A stretch of 64,000 nt of DNA, from the NCBI GenBank assembly GCA_016784735.1, contig JADHUC010000006.1, forward strand, positions 1-64,000, given 5' to 3'. The first letter of the stretch is position 1. Each line of letters starts with the position of its first letter. The position numbers and the translations under genes were made by a program. Below, one piece after another: positions 1-9,052 of the stretch. A model generated the notes under the pieces. It saw only the letters and a program-made list of their open reading frames with translations. It was not told where the DNA came from and ran no database searches. This DNA is from Pirellulaceae bacterium (GTDB taxonomy: Bacteria > Planctomycetota > Planctomycetia > Pirellulales > Pirellulaceae).

Positions 1-103
1 TTTCAATAACAAGTTAAAACTGATCACCAGAAGATCCTATGGTTTTCGAACTCAAACAGCCTACGAAACCGCACTATATCACAACCTTGGCAGCCTACCA
101 CAG

Positions 104-1117
104 CTAGAATTCGCCCACAAATTCGCCTGAACAGGCGAATTTTCCAACAAACCCTCCGTCGGTCTTGTCGAACCATAGCGACGCGTTAGGCGGCCCCTGC
201 ACGATTACGTTGCCATGGTAATCCTTGATCAGGTAGGGCCACTGCTCGACGTGCCAGTTGAAACCGTTGCCCAAGGACTCGCTGTGCGATTGGCCGCTGG
301 CAAAGCTCCGGCGATGCCCCCAGGGAACGCCGAAACCGCCGCTCGCCAGATCATCCACGGACAGGGCAATCTCGCCGTTCGTATAGCGCACGGGTCCCGC
401 GCTGAACGTGGGCGACGAGCCGGCTTGCGTACAGCATGGCTCTTCGGAGCTTCCTCCACCGAAGATTCCACCGCCAATGATGCCTCCACCGATTCCGCCA
501 ATGATGCCTCCACCGATTCCGCCGACGATACCACCTACAATCCCACCGGAAACGCTGCCGCGAGAGAAACCCTGGCCGCTTGGTCGTCCAAACCCGCCAG
601 TACGCTGGCCGGGCGGGGGACAGCATTCGCTTGGCAGGTTTTCCGGACACGGTGGCGGGAATACGGGAGGAATCGCCGACGCGATAGGAGGCCCCACTGC
701 GACCGAGAACGTGCTATAGGATCCGTTAGGATGACCGCAGCACTGCCAAGGTAGATCCGTGATCAGGTGTTCGGAGGGCAGCCCATCCGGATCGCACGAA
801 ATGTTTTCGTGCCGGCCACTATCACTGCCCACGCAGCCTTCCCCGTTATCCACGGAAAACCCGAAATCCATGTGCAACGGACCAGAGCCCCCGATTTCCG
901 CGTATGCCGTGATTGGCGCATTTGCACAGGGATTGCTCGGATCGGCATTGGATGACGGCGCGCACCCCTCCCATCGTTGTCCGTATTTATGCTGGAGCGA
1001 GAAAAGGGCGTCGACGCACGAGTGCTGCCCACCGAAATCATCGATGTAGTAAACGCCCCAGATCGCCGTCAGTTTGTCCGGCCATTCATTGTCTGGGCAG
1101 CCAATTATCTTGACCAT
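104..1117 (-). CDS. Short RHS-like protein with Gly/Ile-rich repeat
   Basis: A 337-residue protein beginning at an ATG preceded by AAGGAA at good spacing. Residues about 190-225 are a low-complexity run of GGI/GGG units. After it comes a segment (VRYTNGEIALSVDDL, then FGVPWGHRRSF) that matches the opening of planctomycete RHS/YD-repeat proteins (DUF6531-like region). Normal RHS proteins continue for a thousand or more residues of YD repeats; this one stops about 90 residues later, right after a perfect DNA hairpin, so it is either a truncated remnant or a naturally short form. It has many cysteines (CCG, CCPPPG, CC) and no obvious signal peptide. It is the last gene of a four-gene minus-strand unit with hldE and a glycosyltransferase fusion. 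Function unknown; surface or toxin-delivery role would be inference from the RHS family only. Confidence 0.7.
   Translation of the reverse strand: MVKIIGCPDNEWPDKLTAIWGVYYIDDFGGQHSCVDALFSLQHKYGQRWEGCAPSSNADPSNPCANAPITAYAEIGGSGPLHMDFGFSVDNGEGCVGSDSGRHENISCDPDGLPSEHLITDLPWQCCGHPNGSYSTFSVAVGPPIASAIPPVFPPPCPENLPSECCPPPGQRTGGFGRPSGQGFSRGSVSGGIVGGIVGGIGGGIIGGIGGGIIGGGIFGGGSSEEPCCTQAGSSPTFSAGPVRYTNGEIALSVDDLASGGFGVPWGHRRSFASGQSHSESLGNGFNWHVEQWPYLIKDYHGNVIVQGPPNASLWFDKTDGGFVGKFACSGEFVGEF
119..142. repeat. Perfect 10-bp hairpin at the 3' end of the RHS-like gene
   Basis: AAATTCGCCT (119-128) and AGGCGAATTT (133-142) are perfectly complementary around a 4-base GAAC loop. It lies inside the last codons of the RHS-like gene and gives the near-duplicated C-terminus FVGKF...FVGEF. 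On the minus strand it is followed by few T residues, so it is not a clear intrinsic terminator. It may mark the point where the gene was shortened. Confidence 0.6.
455..545 (-). repeat. In-gene tandem repeat coding Gly-Gly-Ile units
   Basis: Direct repeats of about 15-30 bases rich in ATGCCTCCACCGATTCCGCC (plus-strand view) encode the GGI/GGG run of the RHS-like protein. Such tandem DNA can change copy number by slippage, altering the length of the linker between the N-terminal Cys-containing part and the RHS-type segment. Confidence 0.6.
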
Positions 1118-1161
1118 TGATTTATTCCTTATGCTTTGCGGAAGAATGAGTGATTGTCTCC

Positions 1162-1527
1162 TCAGCCGTTTGCCAAGCTCGCGTCACTTGGCTCGTAATC
1201 CGGGCAACCGGCGCATAGCGCGACGCCGGTGACTTGCCTGGCAAACGTGCACTCTCTGTGGACCGTGCATGCGAATATCTTGATCTGCGTTTTGCCCCCA
1301 CAACTGGTGCAGGGCTCGGTGCGAAGCAGCGACCCGCGATACCTGCAAGACCCCCGTGGAATCGGTGCGGCCCGAAGCGATTCGCGTTGCCCCAGACCTC
1401 GCCCTTCCTCCCATGACGTGAAATACGTTGGTAGCCGCCGGCACATCTGGAACAAGAGCCGCGTCTTGTAGCACTTGTGCCGCTCGCACCAGCCGGGGCC
1501 TTCACATTCACACGGTGTTACGTGCAC
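1162..1527 (-). CDS. Small Cys-rich protein downstream of hldE
   Basis: A 121-residue protein starting at GTG (1527-1525) with AAGGGA six bases upstream; its first codons overlap the last ten bases of hldE, so translation is probably coupled. The sequence has eleven cysteines in recognisable clusters: CEC and CERHKC near the N-terminus, CTSC in the middle, then single Cys and a final CAGC, suggesting one or two zinc-ribbon-like sites. The N-terminal part (WCERHKC, then FTSWEEGRGLGQ) resembles, from memory, small uncharacterised planctomycete proteins found next to glycosyltransferases. No signal peptide or membrane segment is visible. It could bind metal, or be a partner or substrate of the adjacent glycosyltransferase; neither is shown by sequence alone. 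The longer reading frame extending to 1926 is only antisense-frame readthrough of hldE. Confidence 0.6.
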   Translation of the reverse strand: MHVTPCECEGPGWCERHKCYKTRLLFQMCRRLPTYFTSWEEGRGLGQRESLRAAPIPRGSCRYRGSLLRTEPCTSCGGKTQIKIFACTVHRECTFARQVTGVALCAGCPDYEPSDASLANG

Positions 1528-2984
1528 GATGGTTCCCTTATTCTGCTGACGATGCTTGTTGTGGAAGCGTCCGGCACGCCGTCCAGGATTCGTACGCTGC
1601 CTCCGTACCGAGCGACGACCTCCTTGCCCACGACCGTCTTCGTGGTTCCTCCTTTGACGAGCACGTCGGGCCGCACCTGTTCGAGAACGTGGTGGGGCGT
1701 GTCTTCGTCGAATACGAGAACATGATGGACGCACGAAAGGGCCGCGAGCATTGCCGCGCGATCGCGATCGCGAATGATCGGACGCTCGGGGCCCTTGAGC
1801 CTCGTCACGCTCGCGTCGCTGTTGATGGCGACGATTAGCACGTCGCCCAGTTCCGCGGCTTGCTCCAAATAGGTAACGTGTCCCATGTGCAGAAGGTCGA
1901 AGCAGCCGTTGGTAAACACGATGCATCGGCCGTTCGCCCGGTAGCTCTCTGCCAAACCAGCCATCTCTTCCAAGGTGACTTGCTTGTGCTTGGCGTCACC
2001 GTTCAATTCCGTGCGTATCTGCTGTCGCGTGACAGGTGCCACGCCGAAACGTTCGATTTCCAGGCCGGCGGCCACGTTGGCTAGAACCGCCGTTTCGGCG
2101 AAGGAAAGGCCGGCCGCATAGCTGAGTCCCGTCATGGCGAGAACCATGTCGCCGGCGCCGGTGATGTCATACACTTCGCGCCGGCGGGTCGGGACGATCT
2201 CTGGCTCTTGGTCCTTGGCGATAACCGCGATGCCGTCTTTGTCGAGCGTAAGAAACACGGCGTCCAGATTGAGCCTGCCAAGCAGCTCTTCTCCAGCCGC
2301 AAACGCCTCGGAGGGGCCAGCGATAGACAACCCGGTTGCCCCTTCCGCTTCAGCTCGATTGGGCGTCAAAATGGAGGCACCGCGATATCGGTAGTAGTCG
2401 GTAATCCGAGCCGGATCGACCAGCACTGGGATTCCACGTTCCCTTGCTTCCTTAATGACCCTCGTAAGCAGTCGCGGCGTGCAAACACCCTTCGCGTAGT
2501 CGGAAACGAGCACCGCCCGGTACCCGTCGAGTTGCTCGGTGACCGCGGCTGTTAGCTTCTCTTCAATGTGTTCCTCAAGAGGTTCTCTCGACTCGCGGTC
2601 CACGCGCAAGATCTGATGGGGATGCCGGCCGGCGGCCCGCCCCACGAATCGCTCCTTGGTTGTAGTGCAGCGATCGGTGTCATTGAGAAGGAGATCCGTA
2701 TCCAGGTCGATCTCTTCAAGCAATCTTCGCACGGTCCGGCCACTTGGATCGTCGCCGACGACACCCGCAAGCGTCACTTGGGATTCCAGGTGGCGAAGCA
2801 GGCAGGCGACGCTCGCCGCGCCGCCCAGTCGGACTTCCTCGTTCTCGGCCCGCAGCACCAGGACCGGTGCTTCGGGGCTCACACGCCCCGCATCGCCCCA
2901 GGTGTAGCGGTCGAGAATCACATCGCCCACGACCAGGATTCTTGCTGGGCCGAGGGCTTCCAGATCCGGAAAACCCGGCTTCAT
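1518..2984 (-). CDS. hldE: Bifunctional heptose-7-phosphate kinase / heptose-1-phosphate adenylyltransferase
   Basis: A 488-residue protein that makes ADP-D-glycero-D-manno-heptose, the activated sugar for heptosyltransferases. The N-terminal two thirds are a ribokinase-type (PfkB) domain: GGAASVA near residue 55 and the catalytic anion-hole motif DITGAGD near residue 270. The C-terminal third is a nucleotidyltransferase with NGCFDLLHMGHV near residue 360 and the distal HHVLVFDEDTP / VLVKGG segments. Length fits the fused E. coli type HldE (RfaE). I chose the second ATG (2984), preceded by AAAGGAGAG, over the upstream one at 3014. It follows the glycosyltransferase fusion by 26 bases and overlaps the Cys-rich gene, which points to one transcript for heptose synthesis and transfer. 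Confidence 0.95.
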   Translation of the reverse strand: MKPGFPDLEALGPARILVVGDVILDRYTWGDAGRVSPEAPVLVLRAENEEVRLGGAASVACLLRHLESQVTLAGVVGDDPSGRTVRRLLEEIDLDTDLLLNDTDRCTTTKERFVGRAAGRHPHQILRVDRESREPLEEHIEEKLTAAVTEQLDGYRAVLVSDYAKGVCTPRLLTRVIKEARERGIPVLVDPARITDYYRYRGASILTPNRAEAEGATGLSIAGPSEAFAAGEELLGRLNLDAVFLTLDKDGIAVIAKDQEPEIVPTRRREVYDITGAGDMVLAMTGLSYAAGLSFAETAVLANVAAGLEIERFGVAPVTRQQIRTELNGDAKHKQVTLEEMAGLAESYRANGRCIVFTNGCFDLLHMGHVTYLEQAAELGDVLIVAINSDASVTRLKGPERPIIRDRDRAAMLAALSCVHHVLVFDEDTPHHVLEQVRPDVLVKGGTTKTVVGKEVVARYGGSVRILDGVPDASTTSIVSRIREPSCT

Positions 2985-3010
2985 GAAGACTCTCCTTTGG
3001 CAAAGCGGTA

Positions 3011-6000
3011 TCACTTGCGTAGCTCCGCAACAGGAATAATGTCGTGGATCTCAAAATAGGGTTCTTCGAGCGGAACGATTTCGTGCGAGGCGGGATCGCG
3101 TGGATCGAACACGCAGACGCCACAGACATCGAGCGTGGGGTTAGGGGCCACGCGCGACTTGCTGAGCCCGACCAGGCATTGGCCGTCCACAAAGCGAAGG
3201 CCCCGGGCAAACCCGCCCCACGGCGGGCTGTGCCAGCCGTCGTCGCGACAAACCCGCGCCCGAAACGATTCGCACCACCACAAGTGAGAGTCATGGAGTC
3301 GCAGTGAGTGGGGAACATAAACGTCCGCCGCCAACGGCTCATCGTCGAATCCGTCCGCTCCCCAGCGAACGATCAGACCTTCGTCCAGCTTGCTGTCACG
3401 CCAGCGAACGCCGGCGGGCTTGGGGTCGCACGTGAACATGCTGAGGATGAATTTCTCGCCATCGTGGGTGATGGAATTGAGGTGATGTTGATCGCCATGG
3501 TCGGGGGACGGTTCATCGCCGTGACAAACGGACAGGCACCGATCGTGCTGATCGGAGCTTGTCCGCTGTTCGCTCACGCGAATCCAGGGGCGCTTCCCTT
3601 CCCAGCGATTCGACTGGGGGTCGTAGAGAACGATGGCGTTGTGCGTCGACCCCACGGTGACGAGTTTACGGCCGATGACGGTAAGGTCGTGCGCTTCCAG
3701 GGCAAGCGGCGAGGTGGAGACTTTCCGCAACTGAAGTGAGGCCCTGTTTGGCTCGACGGTATACAGTGCGCCTTTGGAATCGATCGTCCACAGCTTTCCG
3801 CCCAGCCGGGAAAAACCGCGCAGCCAACCCTCGGGGTGTTCGTAGCGAGCGATGACCGTTGCTTGGTCCATCAACAACAGGTCGTAACGTGGGCCGTCGT
3901 CATTACGGAGCGCGGCGATCAATAGCGGCGGCAGAGGAGTGTGCCCTAGCGGTCCGTTGAAAACGTGAACAGGCACCCTCGCCAGTTCGGAGGGCGATTG
4001 CTCGGCTCCACCAATCCGGAAACTCGTCTCGGTTTCCAACTGCGGATTTTGCAGCCAAAACGTGCCCAGCTCGCCGTCCTTGAGTATGCGCAGCTTCCAG
4101 TCGACGAACCGTTCCGCGACGAGTTTCAGAAACCGCTCTTTGCCGTGGTACTCGCCCACAATCAGGCCGATCATATCCAGGCTCGTCGTGCTTTGGAGAA
4201 TGGAGAACTCACTCCCTTCGCAATCGAGCTTCAGAATGTCGATCCGGTCCAGGCCGTACTGTTGGATGATGTCCTCCAACGTCAGCGTCTTCATCTCCCG
4301 GAGATCAACCCAGTACTGATGGTCCCCGACGTCCGTCGGCTTCGTCTGCATTACCTCGCGCTCAACGCGCCGCTGCAAAACCGACCGATGTGCGACGACG
4401 CTGCCGCCCGTGGTGTGGCAGTTGGCAAAGACGGCGTTCAGCAGCGCCACGTCCTTGTCGTACGTCATGGCAGCCTGGATCACCGTGGCGAATGCACTCA
4501 CGTTCTTCTGTAGCGCGGGAATATTCTCCGGGCAGCACTCGATAGCCAGGATTCTGGCCAGCGGATTGCGCTGGTGGACGGCCCGGCTGAAGCAACCGAT
4601 GTGCGCCCCCACGTCCACCACCACCGGCCACGGCATGGGTAACTCGGCGATGTGGTAGGAGTCGTCTTCCGCGATGTCCTTGACGACGACCAGATCCTGC
4701 TGAGCGTTGTTGCTGCGGATCCAGAAATTGCGTGTGTAAACAAGGGCGCCTGTGGAATCTTTGAGGCGCTGCTCGACCGCGGCGACCAGCGCGTCTTCGA
4801 GATCGTTGTACGTTTGGTACCGATAGTGTTCGCGGAAGTACGTTTCGCCCACCTCCCGGTTTCCGCGAAGCAGTTCTCGGTGGTTCTCCGGCACAAGGTG
4901 GGTGATGTTGTCGGCCAGAGCCATGTAGTGCAGTGGGTGGTGGCCGGTCCATACTGCGATCGTGGGTGTGGAAGTGGCTCCGGCCACGTGCAGCGGTCCA
5001 CTATCGACACCGATCATGAGGGTCGAGAGTTCGGTGAGCGCTGCCAACACGGCCGCATCCCCGGTACCCATACCGTCCCAGAGTTCCAGATCAACGCGCG
5101 GGTTGTGGATTCGTTTGCCATCCGGGAGCGGGCTACGGTTGTCCCAGTCGAGGATGATGGGGACGCAGCCTGCGCGGATGATGTTCTCACAGAGGATTCG
5201 AACAACTTCATGAGGCAGGTCTTTCCGCTCGGACGACGTGTTGCCCTCGTAATGGATCAGAACGACCGGGTAACGGCAGTCATCACCCAGGGACACTTGG
5301 CAGACCTGCCGCAGGTAGCGATGTGCTTTCTCGATCGCCGCTTCGCATGGCTTGATCACGTACCGGCAGAGGTTTTCCATAGGCGCAAGTTCAAAGACCT
5401 CGCGCAAGCACCGGTCCGCCTTCGTGCTGGGCGAGTCCGCGTAGCACGTAGCGCACTCGTGCCAATCGAGGTTGTACTCGCCGTCGATACGTTCGGTTCT
5501 TGGAGGTTCTCCATCGAGAATGGACACCTCGTCGCACAGGCCATGGAATGCCGAGTGCTTGCCGACGAGCGACGCCACCTTGATGCGCCAATCGGGATGG
5601 TAGTGATGGAGGTGCCGCAGGACCGAGGTCAACTGCACCGCGTCGCCGAGGCCGTGCCGAAACTTGATGATCACGTTCTTCATGGGCTGCTTGCGTCCAG
5701 TCGGTTGAGCGTCCTTGTTGCTTAGGATCGATTTGGTTCTCATCGTTTCTCTCGCGTTGACTTTGTACTGCAAAGCCCCGCCGCGGTAGTACAGCTCTAC
5801 ACGGCCGATCACATCCTCCGGTTCGATCATCTCCATACACTTCGCAATGCGCAAATCCTCTCGGACGTGGACCGGCATGTGGCAGACGTTGTGCGAGTCC
5901 TTCGGGTCGCCATCGCCGACGAGTTGGCAGCGGGACTTCCAGCATCCGCCCTCAGCGCAGCAGGGAAGAGCGCCGTTGGTGCTGATGAATTGGTGGTTCG

Positions 6001-6730
6001 GATAAGCCTCCCAGTGGGCCGGCTCCCGGCCGCCGGCGACAACCACGCACGGGCGAGCGCCTTGACGGCCGTCGCGCGTTTCAACGGCGGCCGCCAGATG
6101 CATGGCGAGCGTCACCGGACAGACGACCCCCACCGCGTGGTACACCAGCCGTATGAACTGACGAAGCGTCGTCTTCCCGACCAGGTTTGTCACACCATCC
6201 AGAGGTGGATGCCAGTGACCGGCTTCGCCACATTGAGCGAAGTGGATGCGGCCTTTGAAGCGATCAACAACCTTCTGGAAGCTCTGGGGATTCCACCACT
6301 TGGCGGTGAAGTCATGTTTGCCGCCCGCAACGATGATCCAAAAAGGAAGACTTTCGGGGACGCCAAGCTCCTCAAAGATGCCCGGCGCCTCCTTCTCTTT
6401 ATCCGTGAGATACACATCGCCGTGGAACCGGGTGGCGGGTATCGTGAGCCCCAGTTGTTCTTCCAGGTATTGCGTATAGCCGTGAATGAAATGGTAGGGA
6501 CGCTGGTTGCTCTGGTGGATCAGCGGGTAGTGCATGTCCAGCGTCTGGACGCCCGGTTCATTCTCCTTCAGCGGCGTGATGTGCGGGTTGTTTTCCCAAA
6601 TCGCATCGGCCGAGGTGCGCACGTCGGTCTGGAACTGACCGGGACAGGCAGCGTGCAAATCGCGAACCGCCGCCGTAAGCAAAAGAATGTCGCCGGGACT
6701 TTGAAACGACCGGAGCACCAATCGTCTCAT
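3011..6730 (-). CDS. Double GT9 heptosyltransferase-like / FkbM methyltransferase / propeller-like fusion
   Basis: A 1,239-residue cytoplasmic multidomain protein. Residues 1-345 form a GT9 (ADP-heptose transferase-like) domain starting RRLVLRSFQSPGDILLLTA and ending in a Cys cluster (CCAEGGCWKSRC and later Cys). Residues 350-690 form a second GT9 domain (IKFRHGLGDAVQLTS; GVDSGPLHVAGA). Residues 690-905 are an FkbM-type SAM methyltransferase (VVDVGAHIGCFS; ILKLDCEGSEF). Residues 915-1239 look like a beta-propeller of the TIGR03032/DUF4915 kind (HLNSITHDGE; VPHSLRLHD). I start at the ATG at 6730 because GGAGGGG precedes it; an in-frame ATG at 6850 lacks a ribosome site. It heads the unit with hldE, so it probably transfers and methylates heptose or a related sugar. 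Acceptor unknown: lipid, glycan or protein. Confidence 0.85.
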   Translation of the reverse strand: MRRLVLRSFQSPGDILLLTAAVRDLHAACPGQFQTDVRTSADAIWENNPHITPLKENEPGVQTLDMHYPLIHQSNQRPYHFIHGYTQYLEEQLGLTIPATRFHGDVYLTDKEKEAPGIFEELGVPESLPFWIIVAGGKHDFTAKWWNPQSFQKVVDRFKGRIHFAQCGEAGHWHPPLDGVTNLVGKTTLRQFIRLVYHAVGVVCPVTLAMHLAAAVETRDGRQGARPCVVVAGGREPAHWEAYPNHQFISTNGALPCCAEGGCWKSRCQLVGDGDPKDSHNVCHMPVHVREDLRIAKCMEMIEPEDVIGRVELYYRGGALQYKVNARETMRTKSILSNKDAQPTGRKQPMKNVIIKFRHGLGDAVQLTSVLRHLHHYHPDWRIKVASLVGKHSAFHGLCDEVSILDGEPPRTERIDGEYNLDWHECATCYADSPSTKADRCLREVFELAPMENLCRYVIKPCEAAIEKAHRYLRQVCQVSLGDDCRYPVVLIHYEGNTSSERKDLPHEVVRILCENIIRAGCVPIILDWDNRSPLPDGKRIHNPRVDLELWDGMGTGDAAVLAALTELSTLMIGVDSGPLHVAGATSTPTIAVWTGHHPLHYMALADNITHLVPENHRELLRGNREVGETYFREHYRYQTYNDLEDALVAAVEQRLKDSTGALVYTRNFWIRSNNAQQDLVVVKDIAEDDSYHIAELPMPWPVVVDVGAHIGCFSRAVHQRNPLARILAIECCPENIPALQKNVSAFATVIQAAMTYDKDVALLNAVFANCHTTGGSVVAHRSVLQRRVEREVMQTKPTDVGDHQYWVDLREMKTLTLEDIIQQYGLDRIDILKLDCEGSEFSILQSTTSLDMIGLIVGEYHGKERFLKLVAERFVDWKLRILKDGELGTFWLQNPQLETETSFRIGGAEQSPSELARVPVHVFNGPLGHTPLPPLLIAALRNDDGPRYDLLLMDQATVIARYEHPEGWLRGFSRLGGKLWTIDSKGALYTVEPNRASLQLRKVSTSPLALEAHDLTVIGRKLVTVGSTHNAIVLYDPQSNRWEGKRPWIRVSEQRTSSDQHDRCLSVCHGDEPSPDHGDQHHLNSITHDGEKFILSMFTCDPKPAGVRWRDSKLDEGLIVRWGADGFDDEPLAADVYVPHSLRLHDSHLWWCESFRARVCRDDGWHSPPWGGFARGLRFVDGQCLVGLSKSRVAPNPTLDVCGVCVFDPRDPASHEIVPLEEPYFEIHDIIPVAELRK

Positions 6731-6990
6731 GGCACCGCCCCTCCACGGAGTGAAGGCGAGGAACAAAACCCCCGCACGCAAAGCACCTTCTAGCCAATCC
6801 AGCAGCCGTAAATGAAAGCACTCCCATGCACTTCTTCGGTGCCCCTCCATGAGAACTGAACGGCGTCATTATTCCACCGTCAGTGCCATATTTCAACCAT
6901 CCACAAGAGCGAATTAGTCGCAGTAGGAATGGATGGTCAATAGCTGCATCGATGTGACCATCTTGCCACTACACTAGCGCCGTTAGCACT

Positions 6991-7019
6991 TTGCCGACGT
7001 GCTCGGCCGTGCCTATAAT
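6991..7019 (+). promoter_or_regulatory. Sigma-70-type promoter for mqnA
   Basis: TTGCCG (6991-6996) and a perfect TATAAT (7014-7019) are separated by 17 bases, 48 bases before the mqnA ATG. The intergenic region is between divergent units, so a promoter is expected here. Confidence 0.7.
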
Positions 7020-7066
7020 GGCGGCCGAGCAGTGTGGAGGCAGCATCTCGGTGATTGGTCAGGCTG

Positions 7067-7882
7067 ATGGCAAATAACGGCAAGCGATTGAAAGTTGGGG
7101 CAGTCTCCTATCTGAACACCAAACCACTTGTTTACCGTCTGCGCGAGGTCATCCCCGGAATTGATCTTTCGTTCGACGTACCAAGCCGCTTGGCCGACGG
7201 ATTGTCTGCCGGACGTTTCGATGTCGCCCTTGTCCCTTCGATCGAGTATGTGGCAGACCCCTCCTACTCGATCGTATCGGACGCATGTATCGGATGCCGT
7301 GGCCCGGTGATGAGCGTCAAGTTGCTTGGGCGACGGCCGATACGCGAAATCCGCAGCTTGGCTTTGGATGCAGGCTCTCGAACCAGTTCGGTGTTGGCGC
7401 GTATCCTGCTGGAGAAGCAGTACGGAATCCGGCCAAGACTGGAGGAACTGCCCGTGGCGGCAGACGTTGGTTCCTGCTCGGCCGATGCTATTCTGTTGAT
7501 CGGCGATCGGGCGATTCACCCACCGTCCGGCCCGTACGTTGAGTGCTGGGATTTGGGCGAGCAGTGGTGCCGCTGGGCCGAGTTGCCGTTTGTGTTTGCC
7601 ATGTGGGTCGCGCGAGGCGAAACCGACCTGGGAGGACTCGAATCAGCGCTCGGTGCTTGCCGCGATGCGGGCGTGGCACATCTGGAGGCGATCGCTGCGG
7701 ACGAGGCTGCTGCGGTCGGGCTGACTGTGGAACAGACCACACGCTACCTGCGAGACAATCTGCACTTCTACCTTGGCGAGCGGGAGAGATGCGGTCTGGC
7801 GATGTACTACCGTTTGGCTACAGAACTCGGAATGGTCACGACGAACGTAGACTACCGCTCTCATGACTGCAGAGCTACTTGA
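7067..7882 (+). CDS. mqnA: Chorismate dehydratase of the futalosine menaquinone pathway
   Basis: A 271-residue protein with the MqnA opening LKVGAVSYLNTKPLVY and the substrate-binding-protein-like fold signature (VALVPSIEYV; SLALDAGSRTSS; ILLIGDRAI). It converts chorismate to 3-enolpyruvylbenzoate, the first step of the alternative (futalosine) route to menaquinone. The ATG at 7067 is the likely start; an in-frame TTG at 7055 is the only earlier option and sits 14 bases from a GGAGG. The end overlaps the start of mqnC by 20 bases, so the two are translated together. MqnB, MqnD and MqnE are not in this window. Confidence 0.93.
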   Translation: MANNGKRLKVGAVSYLNTKPLVYRLREVIPGIDLSFDVPSRLADGLSAGRFDVALVPSIEYVADPSYSIVSDACIGCRGPVMSVKLLGRRPIREIRSLALDAGSRTSSVLARILLEKQYGIRPRLEELPVAADVGSCSADAILLIGDRAIHPPSGPYVECWDLGEQWCRWAELPFVFAMWVARGETDLGGLESALGACRDAGVAHLEAIAADEAAAVGLTVEQTTRYLRDNLHFYLGERERCGLAMYYRLATELGMVTTNVDYRSHDCRAT

Positions 7883-9017
7883 CAAAGCGATCGATGGCAA
7901 GCGACTCACGCCAGAAGAGGGCCTTAAGCTGCTCAGGTCCCGGGATTTGCTTGCGCTAGGAAAGGCCGCGGACGCCGTTGCCGGTCGCCTGCACCCCGAG
8001 CCATTTCGTACGTACAACATAGACCGCAACGTCAACTACACGAATATTTGCACGGCCGTCTGCGATTTCTGTGCGTTCTATCGCAAGCCCAAAGATGGTG
8101 ACGGTTACGTGCTGGCTCCCGAGGCGCTCGCAGGGAAGCTTGAGGAGACGGTTTCCCTAGGTGGAGAGCAAATACTTCTTCAAGGCGGATTGCACCCGAG
8201 ATTCAGTCTGGACTGGTATGAAACGCTGTTGCGTTCGATCAAAGGCCGTTTTCCTCAGGTGAACGTCCACGGATTCAGCCCGCCCGAAATACACCACTTC
8301 ACCAAGATCAACAAACTGCCGCTGCGCACGGTTTTGGAGCGTCTAAAGGCCGCGGGGCTGGGCAGCATTCCGGGAGGGGGTGCCGAGATTTTGGTCGACC
8401 GCGTGCGCAAGGCGATTACGCGTGGCAAAGCACTGACGGAAGAATGGCTGGAGGTGATGCGAGTCTGGCACGAACTGGACGGTGTCAGTTCGGCCACCAT
8501 GATGTTCGGCCATGTGGAGACCCTCGGAGAACGTATCGAGCATCTGGACCGACTCCGCCGGCTTCAGGACGAAACCGGCGGTTTTACGGCGTTTATTTGC
8601 TGGACGTTCCAGCCGGACAATACGGCAATGGCCGATGTGCCGAAGACGGGCGCGTTCGATTACTTGAAGACACAGGCCGTGGCGCGACTCTATCTGGACA
8701 ACTTCCGGAACGTCCAGGCTAGCTGGGTAACGCAGGGGCTGAAGATCGGCCAGCTTGCCATGCTGTTCGGTGCCAACGATATGGGCAGTTTGATGATCGA
8801 AGAAAACGTCGTTGCCGAAGCGGGAACGATCCACTATTTGACGCTTGCCCAGATCCGCGATGCTATCAGCGAATTGGGATACGTCCCGCGGCAACGTAAC
8901 GTTTTCTACGACTTGGTTGACGAAGAGCGCGAACGCAAGGCGATCAAGGCGAACGAAGTTGGCGGGCTGACCACGGACGAATCTCTTGTCTCGCACGTCA
9001 CGGGTCGGGTATCCTAA
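7863..9017 (+). CDS. mqnC: Cyclic dehypoxanthinyl futalosine synthase (radical SAM)
   Basis: A 384-residue radical SAM enzyme. The cluster motif CTAVCDFC (CxxxCxxC, residues 63-70) follows NVNYTNI, typical of the MqnC/MqnE/CofH group. GLHPRFSLDWYE and GSIPGGGAEILVD match MqnC, which cyclises dehypoxanthine futalosine in menaquinone biosynthesis. The gene begins inside the end of mqnA (20-base overlap). Start ATG at 7863. The family also contains MqnE and CofH, but the gene order mqnA-mqnC and the C-terminal region favour MqnC. Confidence 0.92.
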   Translation: MTAELLDKAIDGKRLTPEEGLKLLRSRDLLALGKAADAVAGRLHPEPFRTYNIDRNVNYTNICTAVCDFCAFYRKPKDGDGYVLAPEALAGKLEETVSLGGEQILLQGGLHPRFSLDWYETLLRSIKGRFPQVNVHGFSPPEIHHFTKINKLPLRTVLERLKAAGLGSIPGGGAEILVDRVRKAITRGKALTEEWLEVMRVWHELDGVSSATMMFGHVETLGERIEHLDRLRRLQDETGGFTAFICWTFQPDNTAMADVPKTGAFDYLKTQAVARLYLDNFRNVQASWVTQGLKIGQLAMLFGANDMGSLMIEENVVAEAGTIHYLTLAQIRDAISELGYVPRQRNVFYDLVDEERERKAIKANEVGGLTTDESLVSHVTGRVS

Positions 9018-9052
9018 AGATGTGACCTTTTCTCTGTCGGTGAGGTTCCGCC

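Noticed and set aside
1162-1926. 254-codon frame overlapping hldE
   Set aside because: Its first 130 codons run inside hldE in another frame with no protein-like pattern; only the last 121 codons from GTG 1527 are a gene.
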